15,722 nt of DNA from Nonlabens sp. (GTDB lineage Bacteria; Bacteroidota; Bacteroidia; Flavobacteriales; Flavobacteriaceae), in NCBI GenBank assembly GCA_023301395.1, contig JALZUY010000036.1:1-15722 (forward strand), given 5' to 3'. Numbering within the stretch: the stretch's first letter is position 1; each line of letters opens with the position of its first letter. The notes under the pieces were generated by a model that searched no databases, was not told where the DNA came from, and worked only from the letters and a program-made list of their open reading frames with translations. Made by a program: the position numbers and the translations under genes. Shown piece by piece: positions 1 through 6,666 of the stretch.

Positions 1-2806
1 TAAATGGAACGGCGATACGCTTGTACTGGCGATCGTCATTTTCATAAACGTTCTTTATTACAGGGAACACCTCTGTAGCGGTACGTTCCATCTTTTCTTT
101 ATAATGCTGGTATGCTGCTTTATAAACAATCCCGGTAAGGGCTTGCTCATTCTTAGAGTTGAAATCAGCCTCAGTCACTGGACTTGTCATAGAGAAGTAA
201 CGCATGATTTCAAACTCAAAGTTCTTGTAATCTTGAGCTTGCTTATTGCTTTCAGTAACAACCTCAGCAATATCATACACCATGTTTGCGATATCTACCG
301 CAAGACGATCTCCAAATAAGGCATTATAACGTCGCTTGTAAATTACTTCACGTTGCGCGTTCATCACATCATCATATTCCAGCAAACGCTTACGAACACC
401 AAATGCATTTTCTTCTACTTTTTTCTGTGCACGTTCAATAGACTTAGAAATCATAGAATGCTGAATCACTTCACCTTCTTTCATTCCTAGTTTATCCATG
501 GTCTTTGCCATGCGTTCAGAACCAAATAAACGCATTAAGTTATCATCAAGTGCTACATAAAATTGTGAGCTACCTGGATCTCCTTGACGACCAGCACGAC
601 CACGTAGTTGTCTATCTACACGACGAGAATCGTGACGTTCTGTTCCTATAATAGCAAGTCCACCAGCGGCTTTTACTTCATCAGATAGTTTAATATCTGT
701 TCCACGACCAGCCATGTTTGTTGCAATAGTAATTTGTCCTGGGTCACCAGCTTGTGCTACAATCTCTGCTTCACGTTTGTGTTGCTTTGCATTCAGTACA
801 TTGTGATCTACTCCAGCACGTTGTAAGGTTCTACTTAGAATCTCAGAGATCTCAACAGATGTTGTTCCTATCAATACTGGGCGACCAGCTTGTTTTAAAC
901 GTGTTACTTCTTCAATAACAGCGTTGTACTTTTCACGCTTAGTTCTGTAAACTAAATCTTGTTTATCATCACGAGCGATAGGTCTGTTTGTAGGTATTTC
1001 AACTACATCCAGTTTATATATTTCCCAGAATTCTCCTGCCTCAGTTACCGCAGTACCTGTCATACCCGACAGCTTGCGATACATACGGAAGTAATTCTGT
1101 AACGTAATCGTTGCAAAGGTTTGTGTAGCATCTTGAATTTTTACATTCTCTTTTGCTTCAATCGCTTGGTGCAGTCCATCGCTATAACGACGACCATCCA
1201 TAATACGACCGGTTTGTTCATCAACAATCATTACCTGCATTTCTTGAACAACACCTTGTGGAGTGCGTTTTTCATGTGCTTGGACCACATACTCTGTATC
1301 TTTTTCAAATAAAGTATATGCTTTCAATAGTTGACTCAATGTATGAACACGTTCAGATTTTACAGAGAAATCACGGAATAACTCTTCCTTAGCCTCAGCT
1401 TGTTCCTCAACGCTCATTCCTGAGTTGTCAATCTTTCCTATCTCTAATCCCATTTCTGGCATTACAAAGAAGTTAGGATCATCAGCACCAGAGATGTACT
1501 CGATACCTTTATCAGTAAGTTCTACTTGATTGTTTTTTTCATCAATAACAAAGTAAAGTGCCTCATCAATTTTAGGCATTTCTCGGTTGTTATCTTGCAT
1601 GTAGAAATTCTCAGTTTTTTGAAGTAGGGTTTTGATTCCTTCTTCACTTAAGAATTTAATAAGTGCTTTGTTTTTAGGTAAACCTCTATAAACACGTAGC
1701 AATTCTTTTCCGCCTTCTTTTTGATCACCGTCAGCAATCAACTTTTTAGCATGTGCAAGAGTTTTAATCAACTCTGTGCGTTGTGCTTGAACTATGTTTT
1801 CTACTGGCGCTTTTAATACATCAAATTCTTGACGATCACCTTGTGGAACTGGTCCAGATATAATTAATGGAGTACGTGCATCATCAATAAGAACAGAATC
1901 GGTCTCATCAATAATTGCATAGTTGTGCTTGCGTTGTACTAGATCTTTAGGACTATGCGCCATGTTATCACGTAGGTAGTCAAAACCAAATTCGTTGTTT
2001 GTACCATAAGTAATATCTGCATTGTACGCATTTCTACGCTCTTCAGAATTAGGCTTGTGGTAATCAATACAGTCTATAGTTAAACCGTGGAATTCAAATA
2101 ATGGTCCTATCCATGCACCATCTCGTTTTGCGAGGTAGTCATTTACAGTTACTACGTGCACACCGTTTCCAGAAAGTGCATTTAAGTAAACCGGTAAGGT
2201 AGCTACAAGTGTTTTTCCTTCACCAGTTTGCATCTCAGCAATTTTTCCTTGGTGTAGCGCTGCACCACCTATAAGTTGCACATCGTAGTGGATCATGTCC
2301 CAGGTAATAGGTTTACCAGCGGCATCCCATGAGTTTTGCCATATCGCATCATCACCTTCAAGACTTACATAATCCTTTGTTGCAGACAAGATTCTGTCTT
2401 GCTCCGTTGCTTTTACTTTAATGGTACCGTTATGGAAAAAACGTTTTGCCGTTTCTTTCATTACTGCAAACGCCTCAGGTAACAATTCGTTCAATGCTAC
2501 TTCACCTTGCTCATAAGCAGTATCTTCTAGCTTGTCGATTTCGTTATAGATATCTTCACGCTTATCGATATCTTCTTCGTTCTCAGCATCGGTCTTTAAT
2601 GCTGTGATTTTTGCTACGGTATCCGCTTTCGCGAAACCGATTTTATCTCTAAACTCAGTGGTTTTATAACGTAGTTCGTCTATCGAAAGCTTTTCAATAC
2701 TAGGACCTAGAACTAAAGTTTGATCAACTAAAGGTTGAATTTCTTTAATGTCTTTTTTGGTCTTGTCGCCTACAAATACTTTAAGTACGGAATCTAATAG
2801 TCCCAT
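1..2806 (-). CDS. secA: Preprotein translocase ATPase SecA (C-terminal part outside the window)
   Basis: SecA is the cytosolic ATPase that drives unfolded preproteins through the SecYEG channel. The frame is open from an ATG at 2806 to the left edge, giving 935 residues; Bacteroidota SecA is usually a little over 1,100, so roughly the last 175, including any zinc-binding tail, are missing. Visible are the N-terminal start MGLLDSVLKVF, Walker A MQTGEGKT (residues 192-199), the DEAD-type motif DETD (300-303) followed by SVLIDDARTPLI, and the second motor domain with GTTSVE, TNMAGRGTD and RQLRGRAGRQGD. A 13-bp GC-rich word shared with two other genes encodes Phe-Ala-Lys-Ala at residues 58-61, in the N-terminal region before the motor. 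The gene lies behind the terminator of the DUF2795 gene, so it probably has its own promoter; none was convincingly seen. Identity is certain. Confidence 0.98.
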   Translation of the reverse strand, partial: MGLLDSVLKVFVGDKTKKDIKEIQPLVDQTLVLGPSIEKLSIDELRYKTTEFRDKIGFAKADTVAKITALKTDAENEEDIDKREDIYNEIDKLEDTAYEQGEVALNELLPEAFAVMKETAKRFFHNGTIKVKATEQDRILSATKDYVSLEGDDAIWQNSWDAAGKPITWDMIHYDVQLIGGAALHQGKIAEMQTGEGKTLVATLPVYLNALSGNGVHVVTVNDYLAKRDGAWIGPLFEFHGLTIDCIDYHKPNSEERRNAYNADITYGTNNEFGFDYLRDNMAHSPKDLVQRKHNYAIIDETDSVLIDDARTPLIISGPVPQGDRQEFDVLKAPVENIVQAQRTELIKTLAHAKKLIADGDQKEGGKELLRVYRGLPKNKALIKFLSEEGIKTLLQKTENFYMQDNNREMPKIDEALYFVIDEKNNQVELTDKGIEYISGADDPNFFVMPEMGLEIGKIDNSGMSVEEQAEAKEELFRDFSVKSERVHTLSQLLKAYTLFEKDTEYVVQAHEKRTPQGVVQEMQVMIVDEQTGRIMDGRRYSDGLHQAIEAKENVKIQDATQTFATITLQNYFRMYRKLSGMTGTAVTEAGEFWEIYKLDVVEIPTNRPIARDDKQDLVYRTKREKYNAVIEEVTRLKQAGRPVLIGTTSVEISEILSRTLQRAGVDHNVLNAKQHKREAEIVAQAGDPGQITIATNMAGRGTDIKLSDEVKAAGGLAIIGTERHDSRRVDRQLRGRAGRQGDPGSSQFYVALDDNLMRLFGSERMAKTMDKLGMKEGEVIQHSMISKSIERAQKKVEENAFGVRKRLLEYDDVMNAQREVIYKRRYNALFGDRLAVDIANMVYDIAEVVTESNKQAQDYKNFEFEIMRYFSMTSPVTEADFNSKNEQALTGIVYKAAYQHYKEKMERTATEVFPVIKNVYENDDRQYKRIAVPF
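2624..2636 (-). repeat. Dispersed 13-bp word TTTCGCGAAAGCG, copy 1 (inside secA)
   Basis: In the secA sense direction the sequence reads TTTCGCGAAAGCG and encodes Phe-Ala-Lys-Ala. Its core TTTCGCGAAA is a 10-bp palindrome; outside the core the arms match on one side only. The same word, same orientation relative to the gene and same codon phase, occurs in kdsD and in the BT_3928-type gene. Confidence 0.8.
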
Positions 2807-2883
2807 TATGTGGTTATTTAATTGGTTTATAGTGGTTTATGAAAACACACGTTCCAGTTGCAATATCTAAAAATTAAGGCAAA

Positions 2884-2910
2884 AAAAAAGTCTCTTAACG
2901 AGACTTTTTT
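2884..2910 (-). terminator. Rho-independent terminator after the DUF2795 gene
   Basis: A GTCTC/GAGAC stem (2890-2894 with 2900-2904) has a 5-nt loop and is flanked by A and T tracts, so it would work in both directions. It lies between the stop of the DUF2795 gene and the start of secA and ends the DUF2795 transcript on the minus strand. It separates secA from the upstream gene. Confidence 0.8.
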
Positions 2911-2928
2911 ATGCAGCGATTATCGCTA

Positions 2929-3150
2929 TTAATATTCGTCCTCATTCCAGAGGTAGTCATCGTCCGTAGGATAGTCAGGCCAGATCTCTTCAATAGAGTC
3001 GTACATTTCACCTTCATCTTCAATTGCTTGAAGGTTTTCTACCACTTCTAGAGGTGCACCTGTGCGAATAGCGTAGTCAATAAGTTCGTCTTTCTCAGCA
3101 GGCCAAGGTGCGTCACTTAAATAAGATGCTAGTTCTAAAGTCCAGTACAT
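2929..3150 (-). CDS. DUF2795 domain-containing small protein
   Basis: A 73-residue acidic protein of the DUF2795 family, a small domain of unknown function. The family pattern is plain: a start MYWTLELASYLSDAPWPA, then KDELIDYAIRTGAPLEVVENL, and an acidic C-terminal tail rich in Asp, Glu, Trp and Tyr. There is no signal peptide or membrane segment, so it should be cytosolic. Nearly the whole protein is one domain and the length is normal. It stands alone between its own promoter-like boxes and a hairpin terminator, and the start ATG follows an A-rich leader of about 20 nt as is usual in Bacteroidota. Two 11-bp direct repeats lie upstream of the promoter and may be binding sites. Function is not known and none is proposed. 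Confidence 0.9.
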   Translation of the reverse strand: MYWTLELASYLSDAPWPAEKDELIDYAIRTGAPLEVVENLQAIEDEGEMYDSIEEIWPDYPTDDDYLWNEDEY

Positions 3151-3172
3151 AATTTTACCGTTTTAATTTTTG

Positions 3173-3203
3173 CAAAAATAAACTTATCGTGAAAATACAC
3201 AAG
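3173..3203 (-). promoter_or_regulatory. Bacteroidota-type promoter for the DUF2795 gene
   Basis: On the minus strand TATTTTTG (3173-3180) matches the -7 consensus TAnnTTTG exactly. A TTG (3200-3202, within CTTG) lies 19 bp upstream, the usual place of the -33 element. The predicted transcript would have a leader of about 20 nt. The call rests on motif match and position only. Confidence 0.55.
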
Positions 3204-3217
3204 TTATTTTTGAATTA

Positions 3218-3253
3218 ATGATATCAAGATTTTAAAGAGCGTATGATATCAAG
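3218..3253. repeat. Pair of 11-bp direct repeats (ATGATATCAAG), possible operator
   Basis: Identical words at 3218-3228 and 3243-3253 have starts 25 bp apart. Each contains the 8-bp palindrome TGATATCA. They lie about 17 and 42 bp upstream of the putative -33 box of the DUF2795 gene, a place where an activator could bind. No regulator can be named. Confidence 0.45.
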
Positions 3254-3465
3254 TTTAGTGTTCAAATACTGCATAAAATTTGTTTCTTTTTATCTCATCT
3301 ATCGTCATAAAATAAAACTGTAGTGTTTACTATGCTTTAATTTTATTTCTCAACTGAAATAAAAACAATTCAAATTTTTAAAACATCATTTAAAAACTAA
3401 ATTGATATTAGCTTTTGAAAATCAAATTGTTTTTGCTGAAAATACTCTTCAGTTGCCCCACGTTT

Positions 3466-4038
3466 TTAATACTTCTTTGGGATCCATTTGATTTCTTCTG
3501 CTTGTAAGTCTTGTGACAATTTACGTGCCAAGACAAAAAGGTAGTCAGAAAGTCTATTTAGGTACTTTAATACCTGTTCATCAATAGGAGATTGCGCATG
3601 TAACTCGGCCGCAATACGTTCTGCACGTCTACATACGGTACGTGTAATGTGACAAAATGACACTGATTGATTTCCTCCAGGTAGAATAAAATGAGTCATA
3701 GGCGGCAATTCCTGCTCCATGGCGTCCATTTCGTTTTCTAACATGGTGATTTTTTCATCATTTAATTTAGAGATATTGAGGCGTTCTTTCCCGTTTTTCA
3801 GGATGGCTTTATCAGGATCTGTTGCCAGTATGGCACCTGCAGTAAATAAATGATCTTGAATTTCAATTAAAACAGCTTTTGTATGCTCGCTTACTGGTTG
3901 GTCTCTTATTAATCCTATCCAAGAGTTCAATTCATCTACAGTACCATAACTATCAATGCGCAAATTATGTTTAGGCACACGCGTTCCACCAAATAATGCT
4001 GTAGTACCGCTATCTCCTGTTTTTGTGTATATTTTCAT
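3466..4038 (-). CDS. Cob(I)yrinic acid a,c-diamide adenosyltransferase, PduO type
   Basis: This enzyme transfers the adenosyl group of ATP to the reduced cobalt of corrinoids, making adenosylcobalamin for B12-dependent mutases or ribonucleotide reductase. At 190 residues it has the usual length of the PduO/MMAB (ATR) family. The N-terminal ATP-binding motif TKTGDSGTT (residues 5-13), DELN (35-38), FILPGG (117-122), RTVCRRAER (133-141) and NRLSDYLF (161-168) all match that family rather than the unrelated CobA or EutT types. It is cytosolic. It is the last gene of a minus-strand run, 56 bp behind the lipoprotein gene. The gap carries a degenerate 8-bp tandem repeat but is far too short for a cobalamin riboswitch. 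No other cobalamin gene is in the window, so corrinoid scavenging is as likely as synthesis. Confidence 0.93.
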   Translation of the reverse strand: MKIYTKTGDSGTTALFGGTRVPKHNLRIDSYGTVDELNSWIGLIRDQPVSEHTKAVLIEIQDHLFTAGAILATDPDKAILKNGKERLNISKLNDEKITMLENEMDAMEQELPPMTHFILPGGNQSVSFCHITRTVCRRAERIAAELHAQSPIDEQVLKYLNRLSDYLFVLARKLSQDLQAEEIKWIPKKY

Positions 4039-4048
4039 TTTGTGAGTT

Positions 4049-4080
4049 GTTAGGTCGTTAGATTGTTGGGTTACTAGGTT
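4049..4080 (-). repeat. Degenerate 8-bp tandem repeat in the adenosyltransferase leader
   Basis: On the plus strand four 8-nt units read GTTAGGTC, GTTAGATT, GTTGGGTT and ACTAGGTT (consensus GTTAGGTT). They fill most of the gap between the lipoprotein stop and the adenosyltransferase start, ending about 10 nt before the start codon. No function can be assigned. Confidence 0.5.
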
Positions 4081-4094
4081 TTGATTTTACTTTT

Positions 4095-4838
4095 TTATCT
4101 AGGTCTAGAGTCAAATCGTTCTTTTTGTCCAACTATAAATTTATTAGGATCGATATAACTTGTAAATACATTTGAATAAGAGCCTGCTAGATTTAATCTT
4201 AATTTTGTTTTAAAAGAGCCATTAGGTATTTCAACTTCTGAAATAGCAATTTCATTAGTCTCTAACCATAAATTCTCTAAATTAGTTCCACATGTATAAA
4301 TAAATGGTTTTTCGATTTGTTCCCAACTACCTAGACTATTCTTTGCTTCAACTAAAAAATCAATTTTATTACCTATGCCTATAGCATTTTTTTTATCTGT
4401 AAAGTTTTTGATGATTACAGGATATGCTTTAAAATTGGTATCATTTTTCCAAATGCTTTTAGGTACAACAATTTCCCTAGTAGTATCAACTACAATTTTA
4501 AATAGTTGTCTCTGTGAAATGTAATAATTTGATGAAAGAGGTTTCAACTCTATAAATTTTATATTTCCATTTTCATCTATGCTTTTTGCATAAATAATAG
4601 AATCTTGCCTCTCATAATAGGGATCCATTGAGCTTTTGTTAATTACAATGGTATCAAGGTGTTTACCTATATATAGTGCTCTGTGGAAATCTGAGTACTC
4701 GTTTTTTTGATTAGAGTTTTCTACATATTTATAATTGCTAAGAATAACGGGTGTTTTAGGTTCTGTAGGTCGGTTGTTGCAACTTGAAACAACTAAGCAT
4801 AACCCTACAATCCATATGATATGTTGTAGCAATTTCAT
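4095..4838 (-). CDS. Putative outer- or inner-membrane lipoprotein of unknown function
   Basis: A 247-residue protein with a type II signal peptide: a short charged start, a hydrophobic stretch, and lipobox VSSC with the modified cysteine at residue 20. The residue after it is Asn, not Asp, so surface or outer-membrane placement is plausible. The rest is polar and probably mostly beta strand (alternating hydrophobic residues, several IV-rich strands), with an isolated Cys in the later half. No family is recognised. Its ATG overlaps the stop of the RDD gene by ATGA, so the two are translationally coupled and may act together at the envelope. AT content is higher than in neighbours, as often seen in lineage-specific envelope genes. 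Confidence 0.8.
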   Translation of the reverse strand: MKLLQHIIWIVGLCLVVSSCNNRPTEPKTPVILSNYKYVENSNQKNEYSDFHRALYIGKHLDTIVINKSSMDPYYERQDSIIYAKSIDENGNIKFIELKPLSSNYYISQRQLFKIVVDTTREIVVPKSIWKNDTNFKAYPVIIKNFTDKKNAIGIGNKIDFLVEAKNSLGSWEQIEKPFIYTCGTNLENLWLETNEIAISEVEIPNGSFKTKLRLNLAGSYSNVFTSYIDPNKFIVGQKERFDSRPR

Positions 4839-5263
4839 TCGCTTTCTTCTTCTTCTTCTTCTTCTTCTTCAGGAACTTCAATCACTACTGACTTTGCAAT
4901 AAAATCGTGCAGCGCTTTTCTTTTTTCATTTCCAGTAATGGTAAGTAATGAAATCCAGCCTAATGTCGCTTTAAAGAAAAATCTTAAAAAGCAACGATGT
5001 AAAGGAAGGTTTTTATCTGAGTTATTCTCTCTTCTTACACTTATTTTACAAAAGGATTGCCCTAGTGTAGCGCCAAAAAAGTAGGTTAGTAATGGATCAT
5101 AAAGATAAACTACAATAATAAAAACAGTCCATCTTAAGGGTTTAGTAACTTCCTCAAACATAGTAAGAAAATCAGATGCAGTGTACATTAAAGCCACAAG
5201 TATAACTGTGTCTATAAATGCTGCCTTAACTCTATCTGCTAATCTCGCATAATTTTTAGTCAT
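4835..5263 (-). CDS. RDD family membrane protein with poly-glutamate tail
   Basis: A 142-residue integral membrane protein of the RDD family, whose general role is unclear (some members affect ion or osmolyte transport). The RDD signature lies in RLADRVKAAFID (residues 7-18), followed by a hydrophobic segment (about 15-35). A second segment follows (about 45-63), then GATLGQSFCKISV (64-76), a third hydrophobic stretch (about 92-110) and LHDFIAKSVV (118-127), typical of the family end. The protein ends in nine Glu, Ser, Glu, encoded by nine consecutive GAA codons, an unusual addition to a domain that normally stops soon after this point. It starts 10 bp after the stop of the 51-residue microprotein and overlaps the lipoprotein gene by 4 bp. 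Confidence 0.88.
   Translation of the reverse strand: MTKNYARLADRVKAAFIDTVILVALMYTASDFLTMFEEVTKPLRWTVFIIVVYLYDPLLTYFFGATLGQSFCKISVRRENNSDKNLPLHRCFLRFFFKATLGWISLLTITGNEKRKALHDFIAKSVVIEVPEEEEEEEEESE
4844..4870 (-). repeat. (GAA)9 trinucleotide microsatellite at the 3' end of the RDD gene
   Basis: Nine perfect TTC units on the plus strand (GAA in the sense direction) encode nine Glu codons. Slippage by whole units would change tail length without a frameshift. The tract ends 6 bp before the lipoprotein start codon, and a purine-rich GAA tract there could also help ribosomes bind. Confidence 0.85.
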
Positions 5264-5273
5264 AATGAATCAT

Positions 5274-5429
5274 TTAATGATTTCCACTATCTTCTCGTTC
5301 TTCTCTTAATCTAGCTTTTAAGTTACCTAGATAATCTTTTCTTTTTTGCAATCGTTTACTACGTTGATGATTGTTCAACCATATAAAAAAGAATATCCCA
5401 CCGAAACCTATGGAAGACCAAAGAAGCAT
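5274..5429 (-). CDS. 51-residue single-span membrane microprotein
   Basis: An ATG at 5429 opens a frame ending in TAA at 5274-5276. The product starts MLLWSSIGFGGIFFFIWLNN (residues 1-20, one hydrophobic segment). A strongly charged cytosolic-looking tail follows, with many Lys and Arg (HQRSKRLQKRKDYLGNLKARL) and then REEREDSG. This is the amphipathic layout of real small membrane proteins rather than of chance frames. It fills an otherwise empty gap, 56 bp behind the AhpD-like gene and 10 bp before the RDD gene, in the same direction. A stop codon lies 11 codons upstream of the chosen ATG with no other ATG between. No family is recognised; it may be a partner of the RDD protein. Confidence 0.65.
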   Translation of the reverse strand: MLLWSSIGFGGIFFFIWLNNHQRSKRLQKRKDYLGNLKARLREEREDSGNH

Positions 5430-5443
5430 AAAATCAGTTTTCT

Positions 5444-5451
5444 CAAATATA
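5444..5451 (-). promoter_or_regulatory. Possible -7 box before the microprotein/RDD gene group
   Basis: TATATTTG on the minus strand fits TAnnTTTG exactly and lies 14 bp before the microprotein ATG. No TTG was found about 19 bp upstream and the resulting leader would be very short. Readthrough from the kdsD-tatC operon is the alternative. Confidence 0.3.
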
Positions 5452-5485
5452 AAATAGAGTCATGAGAATAGCTACTTATTTAAAA

Positions 5486-5833
5486 CTAAGCATTCTTCTC
5501 CACAGCATCCCAGTATTCATATGCTTTACGCAAGTGAGGTATTACAATCGTTCCACCTACAAGTGTAGCAATAGAAAGTGCTTCTACAACTTCTTCTTTT
5601 GTAAGTCCTGCTTTGTGACTTTCTTCAAGATGGTATTTCACACAGTCATCACAACGTAGAACTGTGCTGGCCACTAGGCCTAGTAATTCTTTAGTTTTTT
5701 TATCCAGAGCACCTTCAGCAAATGCATTTGTGTCTAGATTGAAAATACGTTTGAGTACTTTATTATTGTCCTCAAGAATAGCACCGTTCATTTTTACACG
5801 GTACTCATTAAATTCTTCTACGATGTTACTCAT
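5486..5833 (-). CDS. Carboxymuconolactone decarboxylase / AhpD-like protein
   Basis: A 115-residue all-helical protein of the CMD/AhpD superfamily, cytosolic. The redox motif CDDCVKYHLEESHKAG (residues 61-76) has the CxxC pair with the following His at residue 68 that marks the AhpD-like peroxidase/disulfide-reductase branch rather than true carboxymuconolactone decarboxylases. A conserved end LRKAYEYWD follows His100. The likely job is thiol-based redox chemistry, with an unknown substrate; decarboxylase activity should not be inferred from the family name. It begins 4 bp after the tatC stop, so it belongs to the kdsD-tatC operon. Confidence 0.9.
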   Translation of the reverse strand: MSNIVEEFNEYRVKMNGAILEDNNKVLKRIFNLDTNAFAEGALDKKTKELLGLVASTVLRCDDCVKYHLEESHKAGLTKEEVVEALSIATLVGGTIVIPHLRKAYEYWDAVEKNA

Positions 5834-5837
5834 AATG

Positions 5838-6665
5838 TTATGTGACTAAATTCTGTTTACGTTTTTTGCGAAGTACAAACATCGATATAAAAACACTTAG
5901 CTCATATAAAATTAACACAGGTATAGCAACTATTACCTGACTTTGAATATCTGGTGGAGTAATAAGAGCAGCTACTATAAGTATCAATACAAGAGCATAT
6001 TTGCGATATTTTCTCATTCCTTGTGGAGTACACAAGCCTATTTTAGTTAAGAAGTAGACTATAACAGGTAATTCAAACATGAGTCCGCTTGCGAGTACAC
6101 TGGCGCGTACTAGTGCGATGTAACTTTGTAAATCGGGTTCAAATTTGATTCCTTCACTCAAGTCATAAGTGGCAAGAAAATGTATAGATAATGGTGCGAT
6201 TAAGTAATAGCCGAAAACTACACCTGTAAAAAATAATATGGAACTTATGATAATAAAACCACTAGAATATTTGCGTTCTGCAGCTTTTAAACCTGGAGAA
6301 ATAAATTTCCAGAATTGCCATAATACCCATGGAAAAGCAACCACAAAACCTACTGTAATTGATGTCCAAACGTGCGCACTGAATAAGTCTGACATCTTAC
6401 GAGACTGCGGCATGAAATCCAATTGTGGATCACAAAACTCACTTTCAACTCCTATCAAACGACCTACATCACACAAAGTTCCATAAGTCACAAAATCTTT
6501 ACTCTTAGGGCCAAAAATAATCGTGTCAAAAATAAATTCTGAAAAAATAAATGCAACAATAGCTGCGATTAAAATACCTAGAATAGAACGTATCAAAGAC
6601 CATCGCAATTCTTCTACGTGGTCTAAGAAAGACATATTATTAGGGTCCGCTTTTTTACGTGCCAT
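5838..6665 (-). CDS. tatC: Twin-arginine translocase subunit TatC
   Basis: TatC is the multi-span receptor that binds the twin-arginine signal peptide of folded proteins for export. The 275-residue protein has six expected membrane segments (about 25-48, 97-118, 135-160, 182-208, 222-238, 244-264). Family motifs are FLDHVEELRWSL (13-24) on the cytosolic N-terminus, QFWKFISPGLKAAER (117-131), FELP with the membrane Glu at 199, and TPPD (236-239). The first periplasmic loop is long and holds two cysteines (65 and 78), which could form a disulfide. The start ATG is 1 bp after the kdsD stop and the AhpD-like gene follows after 4 bp. TatA/TatB is not in the window. Confidence 0.97.
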   Translation of the reverse strand: MARKKADPNNMSFLDHVEELRWSLIRSILGILIAAIVAFIFSEFIFDTIIFGPKSKDFVTYGTLCDVGRLIGVESEFCDPQLDFMPQSRKMSDLFSAHVWTSITVGFVVAFPWVLWQFWKFISPGLKAAERKYSSGFIIISSILFFTGVVFGYYLIAPLSIHFLATYDLSEGIKFEPDLQSYIALVRASVLASGLMFELPVIVYFLTKIGLCTPQGMRKYRKYALVLILIVAALITPPDIQSQVIVAIPVLILYELSVFISMFVLRKKRKQNLVT

Positions 6666-6666
6666 G

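Larger units (their letters stand above)
3151..3465. other. Gene-free stretch between the DUF2795 gene and the cobalamin adenosyltransferase gene
   Basis: These 315 bp are very AT-rich and have no convincing coding frame. They hold the DUF2795 promoter near 3173-3203 and two copies of ATGATATCAAG (3218-3228 and 3243-3253), each containing the palindrome TGATATCA. A 10-bp inverted repeat AAAAACAATT/AATTGTTTTT (3361-3370 and 3425-3434) lies towards the adenosyltransferase end and might form a long-range 3' structure in its transcript. No canonical terminator for the adenosyltransferase gene was found. Confidence 0.6.

Noticed and set aside
1121..1312. Open frame of 63 codons on the plus strand inside secA
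   Set aside because: It lies antisense to a conserved part of secA, and its Cys/His/Phe-rich product looks like a frame shadow.
2929..2960. secA and the DUF2795 gene as one operon
   Set aside because: A good hairpin terminator separates them.
3431..3452. CTGAA/TTCAG hairpin as terminator of the adenosyltransferase gene
   Set aside because: The stem has only five pairs and is not followed by a T tract on the minus strand.
4039..4094. Cobalamin riboswitch before the adenosyltransferase gene
   Set aside because: The gap is 56 bp, far shorter than any B12 riboswitch, and no B12-box-like sequence is visible.
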